DNA of 64,000 nt from Epiperipatus broadwayi (GCA_028023455.1 JAQFVV010012446.1:4839501-4903500), one strand, 5' to 3'; positions 43,700-54,540 are shown, counted from the first letter of the stretch. The notes: generated from the letters alone by a model not told the origin. Numbers and translations: made by a program.

Positions 43700-44130
43700 T
43701 TAATCCTTCACCAGTATTCCCAGGAGGGTTTTAGGATCAGTGACAATTTTAAAATTTTGACAATAGATAAATTAGTAAGAACTTATTTAACCCAAATATT
43801 ATATCCAATGCCTTTTTTCCAGTTGGCTGTAGTTTCTCTCAGTTAATGTTAGTGCTTAGTAAGTGTAAGTTATAGTGTGATTGCCAAATTTTGACCAATA
43901 ACATAGTACAGCTCCAAGTCCATATTTGTCCATTGTTACCACCTTTTTACTTGTTGTAATGGATGAAGAGTCCTTTGGATGTTAATAAGGTTTTGATTTC
44001 TTCAAATACTTTTTCCTGATTGGGCTCCTAATTTCATATTTGATTTTTTCTTAACAGGTTATCTAAGGGTTAGGCAAAGTGAGCCTTATCCTTTAAGGAA
44101 GTTTTGAAATAGTTTCATAGCTCAAGAAAG
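43700..44130 (-). pseudogene. Gypsy RNase H relic
   Basis: Minus strand near 43945-43895 reads KVVTMDKYGLGAVLCYW, the TDAS-x-GLGAVL block at the start of the Ty3/gypsy RNase H, with the catalytic Asp still present as MD. Rest is frameshifted. Confidence 0.7.
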
Positions 44131-44286
44131 GCCTGGGTTTTCTTAATGTTTCTTGAATGGGATGTGTCTTTTACAGCTCTCACATTATCAGAAGTGGGTT
44201 TTTCCCTTGCTTACTGTTCATGTGTCCAAGGAATTTAAGATCCTTCATATTTCAACACATTTATCAGGATTCAATCTAGATCTGAA

Positions 44287-44762
44287 TCACTCAAGCCATT
44301 TGTATATCTTCATTACTTGCAGTATTTCTTTGGAATTTGCAGTTAGTAATATATCATCAAAGTACAGGATCCTTCCATTCATATCTATAAGTAACAAATC
44401 CATTTTTGCCTGAAATATATTTTGGACCACAATAATCTCAGTGTAGTCTATTATAGTGGAAAGACCTCCGTCAGTGATGATCATCAAGATCTCTACTGTT
44501 TCCTTGGTTACGGTGATTTGATGAAATGCAATATTTAAGTCCAATTAGGTGAATATGTAGCTTGTTCCATGGAGATTAGAACTTCTACATTTGGAACGGG
44601 ATATTGACTTTTGTTTAAGTACTTATTCATGGTGGTGTAGTAACCACTACAAATTCTTAGTTTTCCATTTGCTCCTTCCACTATCTTCAATGTTTTACAA
44701 TTTCTTGATTCTATCAACTTGTTCAGCTTTCCTTTGACCTTTCTTTGCTGGGTTAATGGCAC
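44287..44762 (-). pseudogene. Gypsy reverse transcriptase relic
   Basis: Two adjoining minus frames: LRICSGYYTTMNKYLNKSQY then PVPNVEVLI (the RVCxDY-LN-yplP-ve block), and DLNIAFHQITVTKET followed by ILYFDDILLTANSKE, the AYhQi and YxDDil motifs with both catalytic Asp retained. A deletion removes the segment between. Confidence 0.85.
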
Positions 44763-44957
44763 TTTCCAAGGTTTGGTAATAACATGTCTTGTGTTATTAC
44801 TTAATTCAATACTAATAGATGAAGTCTTTTAGTTTTCCTGGTTTCTTTTTGTAAAAATTGAGCTGGTTGTTTTTAATCTTCAATTCTATGTTAATTTTCT
44901 TACTAGTCTATGATCAGGTTATTTTTTCCCTTTACTATATATAATGATAGTATTCAT

Positions 44958-45140
44958 TTACTCTTTATGATTTTTATCTCTACCTTTGTGACTCCCACTA
45001 TTCTTATGGTATTTTTGATTGCATCCCAAACCTTCAGGTGAGTTTTCTCTAATTTTGGGGGAAATGTTTGAATCTTCAATTAATTTTTCCCAATCTTTGA
45101 TTTTTATCAATGACACACTGTCCCCGCTACCAATTTCCAT
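44958..45140 (-). pseudogene. Gypsy protease relic
   Basis: Minus frame starts MEIGSGDSVSLIKIKDWEKL, corresponding to EIDTGSxVSLI-x3-W-L. The catalytic DTG reads GSG, so the Asp is lost. Confidence 0.65.
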
Positions 45141-45149
45141 AGTTATTGT

Positions 45150-45908
45150 TTTGTTTGTTGAATTTTATTTTTAGCATAATTTGTTGTTTTGTCTATGGTA
45201 GCACTTTTTATATGGCCACTTTTACTTTCCATTGCACTGCAGGTACATTTTTTGTCAGCCTTTGGTCCATAAGAAGTTGTCCTCTTTCAGCCTTATCAAT
45301 CATTTTACTACAAATTTCACATTTCTGATTATTGCAATCATGGGCTTCATGACCAAATTTTCTGCATAGGAAACTTTTCTCTCATTTTTACATTCATATC
45401 ACGTCATTTTATAGTTGTTTGATGTGATTCTGGTTCTGTAATCTACTGAACTCTTTTGCTTGATCAAGTAGTAAGTAATTCATATGCTATACCTTGTGTA
45501 ATTGCTTGTTCATATAGGTGCTAGTAATATCTGCCTAAACTGATCATCTATAGGCTCATATAACAGTTACTTGCGGAGAATTTCTAAATATTTCCATAAA
45601 GGCATGTTTTTGCCATCTCCCTTAAACCTTTGTCATATTCTTTAATGCTGTCCTTTTTCCCTTGTCATCTGCCCCTGAAATGTAATTGAGCCATGACCTT
45701 GGATGGATGAGGTTTGAAGTAGTTTTGTTACATCATTGTATAGTTATTTTTCTGGCAATTCTGGTTCATGCAATTTTTTGGCAATCTCAATTACCCTTTG
45801 ACCTACATTTATAGTATTTTCAGTGATACTATTTAACACAAAGTAATTTTTTATCCTCTGAATATATAGTGACCAATCACTCAAATTATCGATGTTGAAT
45901 TTACTCAT
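45150..45908 (-). pseudogene. Gypsy Gag relic with zinc knuckle
   Basis: Begins at an ATG complementary to 45906-45908, about 70 bp inside the 5' LTR: MSKFNIDNLSDWSLYIQRI, then NYFVLNSITENT and IEIAKKLHEPE, fitting the amino end of K02A2.6-like Gag. The knuckle at 45366-45310 reads CRKFGHEAHDCNNQKCEICS: the second Cys is Phe. Frames shift in between. Confidence 0.75.
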
Positions 45909-45977
45909 TCTGACTTGTGATATTTTGTCCTTTTCCCTGTCAGTTGATTGGCTGATTCAGGCATGTACTTGTGGTTC

Positions 45978-46547
45978 AGTGAGTAACAATAATAATTTAC
46001 AAAGATGGTAATGAAATGGCCAAATAGTTGTTTATTTATATAACATAGGGAAGTATTTCCAAAGTGTTTACATAGCTTAAATAAGGCACAAAGAAATATT
46101 AAAAGGTGACAGCAACCTGTACATAACTAGCCCTGGTTTTGACTCACAGAGGCAGGAGTCTCCGAATTTCCTTAAAACCTCTAACCCTTGTTTTTAGTTT
46201 ATTAAGATTTTTATACCTCTTTAGATATCTGGAGTTTTTACATTTTACCATATATGGCATTTTTACAGCCATTTGAGAACACAATTCTACAGTTGCATGA
46301 CCTAACAACTTTGCTATTCATTACATTCTTCACACATTCTTAACTACAATGGTTTTTCTTATCATGCTTCAGGCTATCATCTCATTAATTTTATGTCTGT
46401 CAGTTTATTTACTATCTCTCCGTATAATTAACATTGATACATGCACATTGTTTGGTTTTTGTTTTGTTGTATGTACGAATATACTAAGTTTTATTACATT
46501 TTGTTACATGCAATTGTTTGTTACTCACCTAATCTTGGAACCCTCCA
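45978..46547 (-). repeat. 5' LTR of the gypsy element
   Basis: In sense orientation it starts TGGAGGGTTCCAAG and ends TTGTTACTCA, keeping the TG...CA rule. Aligns along 500 bp with 40533-41039 plus 42277-42340. Confidence 0.75.
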
Positions 46548-46681
46548 TTAACCATAAAAATTTAATATTTTGAATTAATTCAGGATATCAAGGTAGCCAT
46601 GTTACTGCAATAGAATCATGGGATGTGTGTTCAAAGTGAGAGGGGGTGGGGAGTATTTTGGGGGGAGCTAATTGTAATTTG

Positions 46682-46797
46682 TTTTTTTTTTAAGTGTCAT
46701 AGCATCGGCCGGGACGTGAACCCGCAACCCAGGCAACTGCCTGCAAGTGCAAGACAGTCGCGCTGACCTCTCGACCACCAATGCAAGACTGTAATTT
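46682..46797 (-). mobile_element. tRNA-headed SINE S5 with 8-bp TSD
   Basis: Minus strand GCATTGGTGGTCGAGAGGTC to GGGTTCACGTCCCGGCCGATGC (46784-46702), then TATGACACTT and an A-tail. Acceptor halves GCATTGG/CCGATGC pair fully (one wobble) and T-stem GGG/CCC is intact. TGTAATTT at 46673-46680 and again at 46790-46797 is a clean duplication. Best-preserved SINE here. Confidence 0.9.
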
Positions 46798-47380
46798 ATT
46801 TGTTTTTTGCTGTATTTTTTTATTTAATCAGTTACTATTTGTTTGATTATCTCTTACACATATAGTGTCATGATTAGTAAAATATTCTGATTCAGAAATG
46901 TATAGTTTTATTATATATTGCATATGAATTAAGTGCATAGTATTCTGCTGTTTTTAAATGTAAAATTAATTTCAATTCTGTGCTAATTATTAAACTGTCA
47001 TAAGTTTCACAAGGGTTCAGAAGGATAATCTGGGTTTTTGTCTAGTAGTAAGACTTGCTTCAGGTATTTTATGTAACGTAATGAAATGATTTACGGTAAC
47101 ACCCATTCATAATCTATTTTTTTGGTAAATTTAAAATGTGCTTCTTGAATCCATAGTAGTAACTAAAGTTAAAAATAAAAACAAATATTCACAATATTTA
47201 TGTGTCAAAATATCTTAGACATACACATGTTATGATTTTAGAAAGTATAAATAACGTTCTCATGTTTCAAACATGTGTTGCAGATATTATTTTTGAAATA
47301 TAAGAGATGAATTGTAAGTTTTAGAAATGTAGAATTATCTACATGATTGAAATAGAAATTTAATACTCACGTGACTTTAT
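46798..47380. other. AT-rich DNA, nothing recognised
   Basis: No motif in any frame and no repeat partner. Confidence 0.4.
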
Positions 47381-47490
47381 TGGTCAGGGGTTCACAATAA
47401 GTTCAAATGTCAGGAGTGTTAAAATTGTAATCAATATGAGGATCTTACACCCCAGAGGAGAACACCTATCACTGTGTTAAACTACAGTAG
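47381..47490 (-). repeat. Repeat G copy 1, tRNA-like
   Basis: Minus strand GTAGTTTAACACAGTGATAG, TTCTCCTCTGGGGTGTAAGA, CCTCATATTGATTACAATTT. The related 58440-58535 reads TAGTCCAGTGGTAATGAGTC, GATTCTGGAGTATAAGGTTC, TCATATCGATTACAGTTTG. Suggests an old tRNA-related repeat; box B is not convincing. Confidence 0.4.
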
Positions 47491-47702
47491 GGTAAAAGAG
47501 ATTAAGAAAATAGAAGTGATTTTTAATAAATTTAAAATGCAATTGAGATGTAAAAAAATACAATAAGTTCTGAAAACTACTTAAAAGTGATTTAATAATA
47601 TATTTTAAGTGTTTGTTAAAAATATGTACTTGTAGAGCTGGTTTTAACAAATTATGGTATATAGATTTAAGCTGTATTAAGTGTTGGAAAAAGAAATGTT
47701 AA

Positions 47703-47797
47703 ATTTTTTTTTCATGTGTCAAAGCATCGGCCGAAAAGCGAACCCGGGACAACTGCTTGTAAGGCGGCTGTGCTAACCACTCGGCCACCAACGCTTA
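47703..47797 (-). mobile_element. tRNA-headed SINE S6
   Basis: Minus strand GCGTTGGTGGCCGAGTGGTT, AGCACAGCCGCCTTACAAGC, AGTTGTCCCGGGTTCGCTTT, TCGGCCGATGC (71 nt), then TTTGACACATG and A9. Acceptor, T-arm (CCGGG/TTCGG with wobbles) and anticodon-arm regions all fold; loop CTTACAA would present TAC. Confidence 0.85.
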
Positions 47798-47854
47798 ATT
47801 GTGTACTGTAATATGGTCCCCAAATTAATAATTATATGTTTATTGTTGTGTTTA

Positions 47855-48020
47855 TACATGATTAGAATAAACACAGACTCATAAAAATATGATTAAATAT
47901 TTATTAATTAAAACGAATATATAAATATGTATTTATAATATATATACAACGGTTATATCTATGCCTGATACCATTGGTGAGATATAGTATCTAGTTGCTA
48001 TGAAACTATTTGTTTCATTT
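47855..48020. repeat. Dispersed repeat E, copy 2
   Basis: Partner of 1380-1560, same orientation. Confidence 0.6.
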
Positions 48021-48244
48021 ACAGTTTTATGTTTGTAGAGTAGATATTTTATTAAATCCTCTATATCTAAAGAATTAATTCCATAGGTAAACTGTCAAAG
48101 CACCTGCCTCAGGTGCAGAATCAAAATAGGCATATTGAATACATATATTTTAAATAAATATATTTTTATTGAATACATATTTTTCCTCTTTTACATCCAT
48201 TGGTCTGTTCAGAAGACTATTTTAAGAAAGCCATTTCAATAATT

Positions 48245-48598
48245 GTTTCAAATGTCAAAATAGATTGGTCATATCCAGAATGGATATAAAAATAAAAGAC
48301 ATTGGTGAGAAATATTATTGCTGTCATTGAAAGAATTAAAAAAATTTAAAATGGAACTGGGTTGAACACATATGCTAGAAGAGATGATAACAGATAGATA
48401 GTTGTAGGTCTTGAACTGGATCCAAAAGATTGTAAAATACCTAGAAAGAGACCACATGTGAAATGGATAAATGAAATAAAGAAGTTTGATGATGTGAGAG
48501 AGAGAAGAGTGGCTAGAGATTGAAGAAACTGGTTCACCCTTGGAGAAACCTTTATCCTGCAGTGGACCTATAATATTTAAAAATGATGATGATGACAT
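48245..48598 (+). pseudogene. RTE 3' end with GAT tail
   Basis: Plus strand IIAVIERIKKI, TYARRDDNR, LELDPKDCKIPRKRPHVKW, NEIKKFDDVRERRVARD, NWFTLGETFILQW, then TAATATTTAAAAATGATGATGATG. This is the GH-ARR-D-RW, GRP-RW-DEI-K, W-xxEAfaxQ ending of RTE proteins followed by the characteristic tail at 48583-48596. 5'-truncated. Confidence 0.8.
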
Positions 48599-49549
48599 TA
48601 TACAATCTTTTTTACCTTATTAGTAGTACATTTTATATATTTGCAAAGTATACTGCATTGCTGTTTGGCCTACGTTTTGAGATTTCATTTTATACAACTT
48701 TCTCTTTAGAATTACCATTAAGAGTTGTACAATGCACAGGTAAGATTTTTATCACCTGTATCAATGAATAAAACTTAATTTTAGCATACAAACATGTTAT
48801 TATAACTTTTTATATGCTGTTGAGTTTCTGTTTTGTTATAATTTTTTTTAAGATTCAAAACCATTCCAAATTTTAAGAGACCTTCTTAAGTCTCGAGTAG
48901 AAATTTAGTTTTTAAAAATTAGATATGTTAATCTATCCCTTCAATCCTATATTCATTCAGATCCAGAGGATATATAAATCTCCTCAGCTTATTTAAAAAT
49001 AGAATTATATCTCCCCACCCCACCCCAACCTCTTTTTTTAACCATATTTATATATCGAGTTAACATACTGTTTACAAATTGATGGATGCCAGATAAAAAA
49101 TCATCTTAAAAAAAAAAAAGATAAAAAAATTTCAGGACAATGGAAAGCCACCAATTTACTATCTGATTTAAAATCTATTCTTTTCCTGTTCATTTAGTTT
49201 ATTGGTGCACAACCTTTTTACACTTATGACTCCCTTCTTCAGATGAAAAGTTGATCTTACCTATTATTTGTTTTACCATGCTGAATTACAAGTAGGAGTA
49301 TGGAAGAATATTCATAATAAAATGATTATAACAAATACTACACTTCCTTTATTTAGCTATAATATCTTATTGAAAGAGTAGTAATTAATTTATAGAGCGC
49401 ACAGAAAGCTTATGTAAATAGCCTGAACAGCCACTAACCTGTATTCAAAGTGCTATCTTGTGTTGTGGTTTGGAACATCCCTCTATCGGCAAAATATGCT
49501 TGATTATTGCGAATTTTAAAGCGCATTAAATACAAGTTAGTATCTGTTT
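48599..49549. other. AT-rich DNA, nothing recognised
   Basis: Includes a C-rich ATCTCCCCACCCCACCCC stretch at 49010. No motif. Confidence 0.4.
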
Positions 49550-49890
49550 AGACTATTTATATAATATCTTATAAAAATGCAATTTATCTATACTTTGAAC
49601 ACTTTTTAGCAAAAAATCTTTTATCATACATATATGCATGTACAATCTCACATTTTAACTGCCTTGCAGTCTTCTTCAGAGTCAATTTAATTTGTTTCAA
49701 AAAAGTGGCTCTGAGGAAAACTACAGGATAGTCAAAATGTAAGATTGTGTAAAATAAATAAAGGTGGCTTTGAAAAAAGACTGCAGGATAGTCAAAACAT
49801 GAGATTGTGTATGCATATATGTATGATAAAAGGTTTTTTCTAGAAAGTGTTCAAAGTAGAATGGATAAATTGCAATTACATTTTTAAATA
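49550..49890. repeat. Repeat D palindrome 1 (PLE-type end motif)
   Basis: Antisense arm 49560-49690 and sense arm 49770-49885: TGAAGAAGACTGC, GGCAGT, TCAAAATGTAAGATTGTG, ATGCATATATGTATGATAAAAGG, CTAAAAAGTGTTCAAAGTA. A damaged extra unit sits between (49705-49760). The motif CTGAAGAA, short hairpin, GAAAC or TCAAA is the recurring PLE-end signature. Confidence 0.7.
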
Positions 49891-50089
49891 TTAGTTTGCA
49901 AAAGGAAATTAATAAATATATACATTTATATCTTTACTAATTAAAATAATCTTTCGTTATAGTAAATGTTACACAATATATGATATATATCTACATATGT
50001 TTAAATAAAATGAACAATGAATCATAATAACAGTCATGAATATTGTACTCTGCACTCAAAATGCAATAAATTATACTTGCGCTGTAATT

Positions 50090-50900
50090 TCTCGACCTAA
50101 CTTTGAATACTTTTTAGCAAAAAAAATATTTTTATTATATATATGTGCACACAATCTTATGTTTCAACTGCCCTGCAGTCTTCTTCAGAGCTATGATATA
50201 ATGAACAAAATAAAATATGTAACTACATAAACAATACCATAAAACATGTAAACAATAAAATTAATAAAATAATAAAAAAACAAAATATAATAAAATGTAA
50301 TTAAACAAATATAATCAATATAGTCAGGAATACACATTTATAATTTATATGTAATTTATATATTTTATTTTATATTAATTGGATTATTTCATTTGAATTT
50401 GATTATATTTATTTGTTTTATTATGGTTTTTTTATATTAATTTTATTGTTTATGTTTTTATGGTATTATTTGATAAAAAAATCAAGTCAGATGACACATG
50501 ACTTAATTTGAGTTAGATAGCTGGATTGGAAGACATATGTGTGTCTGACAATTTCAGATTTTCTACTCAATAGTTATACCTTAGATAAAGTGCTGGGCTT
50601 GTTCTAGTATTTTTAATCTAATGCAGAATATCCTGGCATCTCACTGACAATGCCAGAATCAGAAACCAGTCTGGGGTTGAGGATATTCTCAAAGCTTGTA
50701 AAGAGCTTATTTTGCGAGCTCTATATATAACATATGGTATTATTTATATAGTTATGTATTTTATTTTGTTCATTATATCATAGCTCTGAAGAAGACTGCA
50801 AGACAGTCAAAATGTAAGATAGTGTATGCATATATGTACAATAAAAGGTTTTTTGCTAAAAAGTGTTTAATGTAAAGTGGATAAGTCGCATTTATACAAA
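50090..50900. repeat. Repeat D palindrome 2
   Basis: Antisense arm 50095-50230 and sense arm 50750-50890 share the same blocks as palindrome 1 and extend further out (TTATATCATAGCTCTGAAG). The interval between is AT-rich with an inner inverted pair (AACAATACCATAAAACATG at 50230, complement near 50450). Confidence 0.7.
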
Positions 50901-51189
50901 ATGATAGTAATTGTAATTAATATACAAATTTAAATTTCTTAATATTTTAGTATTACACTCATACAATATGAAATTAAATATTTAAAACAAAATTTATAGT
51001 ACACACAAAAATAATTCATTTTCATATGAGTTTATCTATTTTTTAAAATTAAATTCTTTTTTTAAAAAAATAACTTATCATTTATCATAATATAAGAGAA
51101 TTTTTTAAAAATTGGTCACAAACCTGTGCATCACGGATTTTGATCAACCATTGAAAACCTGTGATTTACAATTACATTTTTAATGAATT

Positions 51190-51800
51190 GATTATTATCA
51201 TCATGATCGCCCATTATTGATCTACTGCAGGACAAAAGTCTCTCCAAATTTAGTCTATCTTTTCCAATCTCTAGTCTCTCTTCTCATCATTCCAGCACAT
51301 TTCGTTATTTCATCCATCCATTTCACATGTCTCATTTTAGGTTTTTTACAATCTTTTGAAGTCCAGTTTAAGATTTCAACTGTCCATCTATTATTATCAT
51401 CTCTTCTAAAAATATGTCCAACCCAACATCACTTCAGTCTCTTAATTCTTTCAATGATGTCAGTAACATCTATTTGTTCTTTCATCTATATATTTCATTT
51501 TCAATCTCTGCCTGTTACTCCTAACATACATCTTTCTATACATCATTGAATGGGCAGCTGTCTATGTATTATATTTTTCTGTTAACTATCCAAGTCTCAT
51601 ATCCTTAAGTAAGAACTGGTAAAATACATTTATTAAAAACCTTTTTTTCAAACACACTGGCATATTTTCTTATAATATTAAATTATTTCTACCAAAAGCA
51701 TTCCACTAAGTTTAATTCTATGATTAATTTCATCCATTAGGTTTCCATCTGTGGTAATAATCTGACCAAATTATTTGTAGTTATTAACTTCTTCTAACTT
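51190..51800 (-). pseudogene. RTE 3' end, minus strand
   Basis: Tail TCATCATGATC at 51198 on plus, then TACTGCAGGACAAAAGTCTCTCC and blocks parallel to 23650-24250 (TTTCATCCATCCATTTCAC, GGTTTTTTACAATCTTTTG, CTGACCAAATTATTTGTAG). Frames broken; same end as the 23.6-kb element. Confidence 0.75.
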
Positions 51801-52204
51801 ACATAAATAACTGACATTTCAGTGAATTCACATTTTATCATTACTTGTTTATTTATCAATTAATATTTAATATTACAACTGTATTAATTTCATTCTCATG
51901 AACAATTTTGGCAATGAAAAAACTAGCAGTAAACTATTTTAATCAATTTTTGTTTAATTTTATATCCGTGAACAGTTTTTCTCCAAAACGAATTATAAAT
52001 TAAATCCATTTTTAAAAAAAATCAATCGGCACGTGATCATTTGAAATCTTGTGTTTGCGTGATACCTCAAACTATAAATTAAATTAAGAGATTTGCAGAC
52101 AAAAATAGAGCTAAGAAGTATTACAACGTGCAGTTATATTTTTAACCTTATGTAAACATAACTTTCGTATTAACTGAAATAGAGACTTATTATATACCTG
52201 TATC

Positions 52205-52690
52205 AATATATGTGATATATAGGGTATATAAGCACAGACTTTCACCTGACCCACCACTCTCTACTCTATCTCATAACACTGATATACTTGAACACATATA
52301 TATGTCGAAAAAGATAAATAATCACCAATATATGTATTTCATGCTAAACCAGCAATCATCAGTTGGTCCATCTCTACACATATATGCAATAAATAGCGAT
52401 ATATATTAAGATAGCCAATCTTCACACTTTTATGGAAAGGTTTCAATCCACTCCACACCCCAACTCTTCAATCATCCATTCAATTGAAGATCTTAAGTCC
52501 TGTACATGAGGGGTCAGATTGACTTTAAATCAACATGGGTGTAACAAGATTCTCGGCCTCAGGGTGGCCTTTGAGCATTACATCATCAGGATAGATGGTT
52601 GAAGAATTGAGGCGTGGAGTGAAGATTGGCAATCTTAATATATAGCTGAGCACTTTTGCATATATGTGTAGAGATAATGTAAATTTTATT
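52205..52690. mobile_element. Family A palindromic element, one arm truncated
   Basis: Antisense arm 52215-52500 with ribozyme A7, short joiner, then sense text 52500-52680 (GACTTTAAATCAACATGGGTGT, TTGAGCATTACATCATCAGG, GGTTGAAGAATTGAGGCGTGG, TAGCTGAGCACTT) that stops just before the ribozyme (GTGTAGAGATAATG). Confidence 0.75.
52324..52366 (-). ncRNA. Hammerhead ribozyme motif A7, core intact
   Basis: Minus order GGACCAA, CTGATGA (plus 52356-52362), TTGCTGGTTTAGCAT (52341-52355), GAA (52338-52340), ATACATAT, A, TTGG. All invariant core bases fit the hammerhead consensus. Stem II opens with a U-U mismatch, and the outer half of helix I is deleted on the 5' side, so folding would be weak. Confidence 0.8.
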
Positions 52691-52799
52691 ATAATCATTG
52701 CTTTACATGACTGATTTGTTCATTTGATCCATGAATGAGTAGCAAAATATTTGACATAGAAGGAATGACCCAAAGTAAAAAAGATTGCCAACTATTTGT

Positions 52800-53015
52800 T
52801 TAGATAATGAATATTTCTATAGTGAAATTTTCACTTTACCATTCTCATGCAAGATGGGAACTGGTTTCTTTTTACTTTTAACACATTGTGGAGATTATAA
52901 CCATAAGCATGATTAAAGGCATGTGAAAAAGATGTATAATCCCTCAAAATACTCATTTTATATTGAACCAGCACTCATCAGTTAACCCAGATCACAATCT
53001 CTTGTACATATCTTT
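52800..53015 (-). mobile_element. Family A2/H element with ribozyme A8
   Basis: TTCTATAGTGAAATTTTCAC, CATTCTCATGCAAGATGGG, GGTTTCTTTTTACTTTTAAC, then ATGTGAAAAAGATGTATAA and the ribozyme complement. Same order as 54775-55115. Confidence 0.7.
52937..53000 (-). ncRNA. Hammerhead motif A8 (degenerate)
   Basis: CTGATGA at plus 52975-52981 with GTGCTGGTTCAATAT and AAA. G12 is A, stem II is broken at its base and proximal helix I is TTAA/TTGA. Confidence 0.65.
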
Positions 53016-53064
53016 ATCATTATTCCATGTATTAAATAAATAAACTCCTTTTAAAAACTAGCTT

Positions 53065-53730
53065 TTTATATGACTATAATCATCAATAAAAAATCCAACA
53101 TTTCGATTATTTTATATAGCCTTTTTCAAGGCACTCTAAAAAAATTTATATATATAATAATAAATATCTCATTCCAAAAAAAAAAATCAATAAAAATTAC
53201 AAAATATATTTACAATCAAAAATTCATCTTATCTCATTCCCCTTTCCTATTGCAAATAATCACAACATAATCATAAAAAATCTTTTTTAAATAAATAAAA
53301 AAAATCTATATATATATCCTTTAAATTATTCAATTAATAACCTATTATTTTCTTTTCTCTTTTTCCATTAACATTCTATTTAATTCTGGTTTTATTTCAA
53401 TAATGTACATACCTTCCTTTACCATCCTTTTATTGTATGACTTAACACATTCCAAAGGCTTTATTTCAAAATCTCCATGCTTAAATTTATTCATGTGAAT
53501 GAAAATAGCAGAATTCTTATCACCTAAATGCTGCTTTAATCTAGTTTTCAATTTATTCTTACTAGTCCCAACATGTCATTTCTACATTTTTTCTAAAACA
53601 ATCCAAACATTTTATCAAATAAACTGAATTCATAATCTCTAACCTATTATAGTCCCCATTATTATTAATTTAAAAAATCTAAACTTGCTTTCTTTTTACA
53701 AACTGGACAAATTTTTGATTGTGAATATAG
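53065..53730 (-). pseudogene. PLE GIY-YIG endonuclease and tail, minus
   Basis: Minus order: KICPVCKKKASLDFLN (53720-53670), MNSVYLIKCLDC (near 53610), then after a frameshift HVGTSKNKLKTRLKQHLGDK, SAIFIHMNKFKHGDFEIKPL, KSYNKRMVKEGMYI and EIKPELNRML (to 53345). These are in turn the CxxC finger, GIY start, YIG-like HVG, the LKxRLxxH Arg, and the Glu of the E-x2-YI helix, all expected of a PLE nuclease. It ends with CCTTGAAAAAGGC, ATAATCGAAATGTTGG near 53110. The most complete GIY-YIG here. Confidence 0.85.
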
Positions 53731-53934
53731 TAATTTTTATAGAATTTTTTTTCTTTTTTGGAATATGTGATATTTATTATTGGTAGTTTAGTATTTTTCT
53801 TGCTATGACGAATTATGCTTAACATGTTTTTTACCGGTAAGATTTCATAGAAGATTAGATAAACAATGTCATGGCAACAAAGACACTGGCAAGACTAATC
53901 CACAGGAATACTGATTTTTTGATCGAGATGTCCC

Positions 53935-54062
53935 ATGAGATTTAAAAAGTGTGCCTTAAAAAAGATTATATAAAATAGTAAAAACGTTGGATTTTTTATT
54001 GATGATTATAGTCATATAAAAAGCAAGTTTTTAAAAGAAGGAGTTTGTTTGTTTATTTATAT
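53935..54062 (+). repeat. Inverted copy of the PLE tail
   Basis: GTGTGCCTTAAAAAAGATTATATAA, AAAACGTTGG, ATTTTTTATTGATGATTATAG is the complement-oriented tail of 53060-53130. Again a head-to-head arrangement of PLE ends, 800 bp apart. Confidence 0.8.
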
Positions 54063-54218
54063 ATTGGATATTTACAAACTATTTGAGAAAGAAGAACTGG
54101 GTGGTTATATTAAATTCTATGTTCAATGTATGTATATATATAATCAATTGCCACAGTTTTCTTGATAAGCATCAAACTTACTGCCCTCACAACCTTGATA
54201 CAAAACACTTAATGGAAA

Positions 54219-54540
54219 TATATTAATAATTTTTATTAGTCATTCATTAGACTAGAGATTATCCACTTAATGAATAATATTTCTGTAATTTTCAATATAC
54301 CACTTTCATAGAAGAGAAAAACTGATTTCTATCTGCTTTTAATAGCTTGTGGAGGGATATAATCATAAACTTATGACTTAAAGACATATGAAAAACATGT
54401 ATAACTCCCAGGAATCACATTTCGTTCAGAACTAGCATCCTAACTTACATGAGGGGGGTGTAGTGAAAATGACACTATAGAAATATTATTCATTAGTGGA
54501 TAATCTCTAGACTAATGAATGACCAATAAAATTATTGATA
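54219..54540. mobile_element. Family A2/H element with long terminal inverted repeats
   Basis: Arms 54219-54295 (TTATTAGTCATTCATTAGAC, GAGATTATCCACTTAATGAA) and 54460-54540 are complements. The inside has the H blocks and a ruined ribozyme (complement near 54398-54445: GAAATG survives, CTGATGA does not). Confidence 0.75.

Larger units (their letters stand above)
40533..46547 (-). mobile_element. Ty3/gypsy LTR retrotransposon, near complete, nested
   Basis: Two long direct repeats, TGAGTAACAATAATAATTT...CCCTCCA at the right end and its counterpart at the left, flank Gag, protease, RT, RNase H and integrase relics in the order expected on the minus strand. Six kb including the 1.24-kb A cluster inserted in the left (3') LTR. 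The element interrupts the mariner at 40532. No 4-6 bp target duplication could be seen at the outer ends. Confidence 0.8.

Noticed and set aside
40533-46547. Target-site duplication of the gypsy element
   Set aside because: Bases outside the two LTR ends (CATCC and TTAAC) do not match, perhaps because of later mutation or slightly wrong end placement.
46702-46784. A functional tRNA gene
   Set aside because: Cloverleaf pairing is good, but the A-tail, target duplication and multiple dispersed relatives identify a SINE.
48269-48598. Minus-strand frames of 109 and 63 codons
   Set aside because: Antisense shadows of the plus-strand RTE end, which carries the recognisable RTE C-terminal motifs and the GAT tail.
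49550-50900. Repeat D motifs as true hammerheads
   Set aside because: Extra base before stem II, GAA often changed to TCAAA, and no pairing helix I; kept only as hammerhead-like signals.
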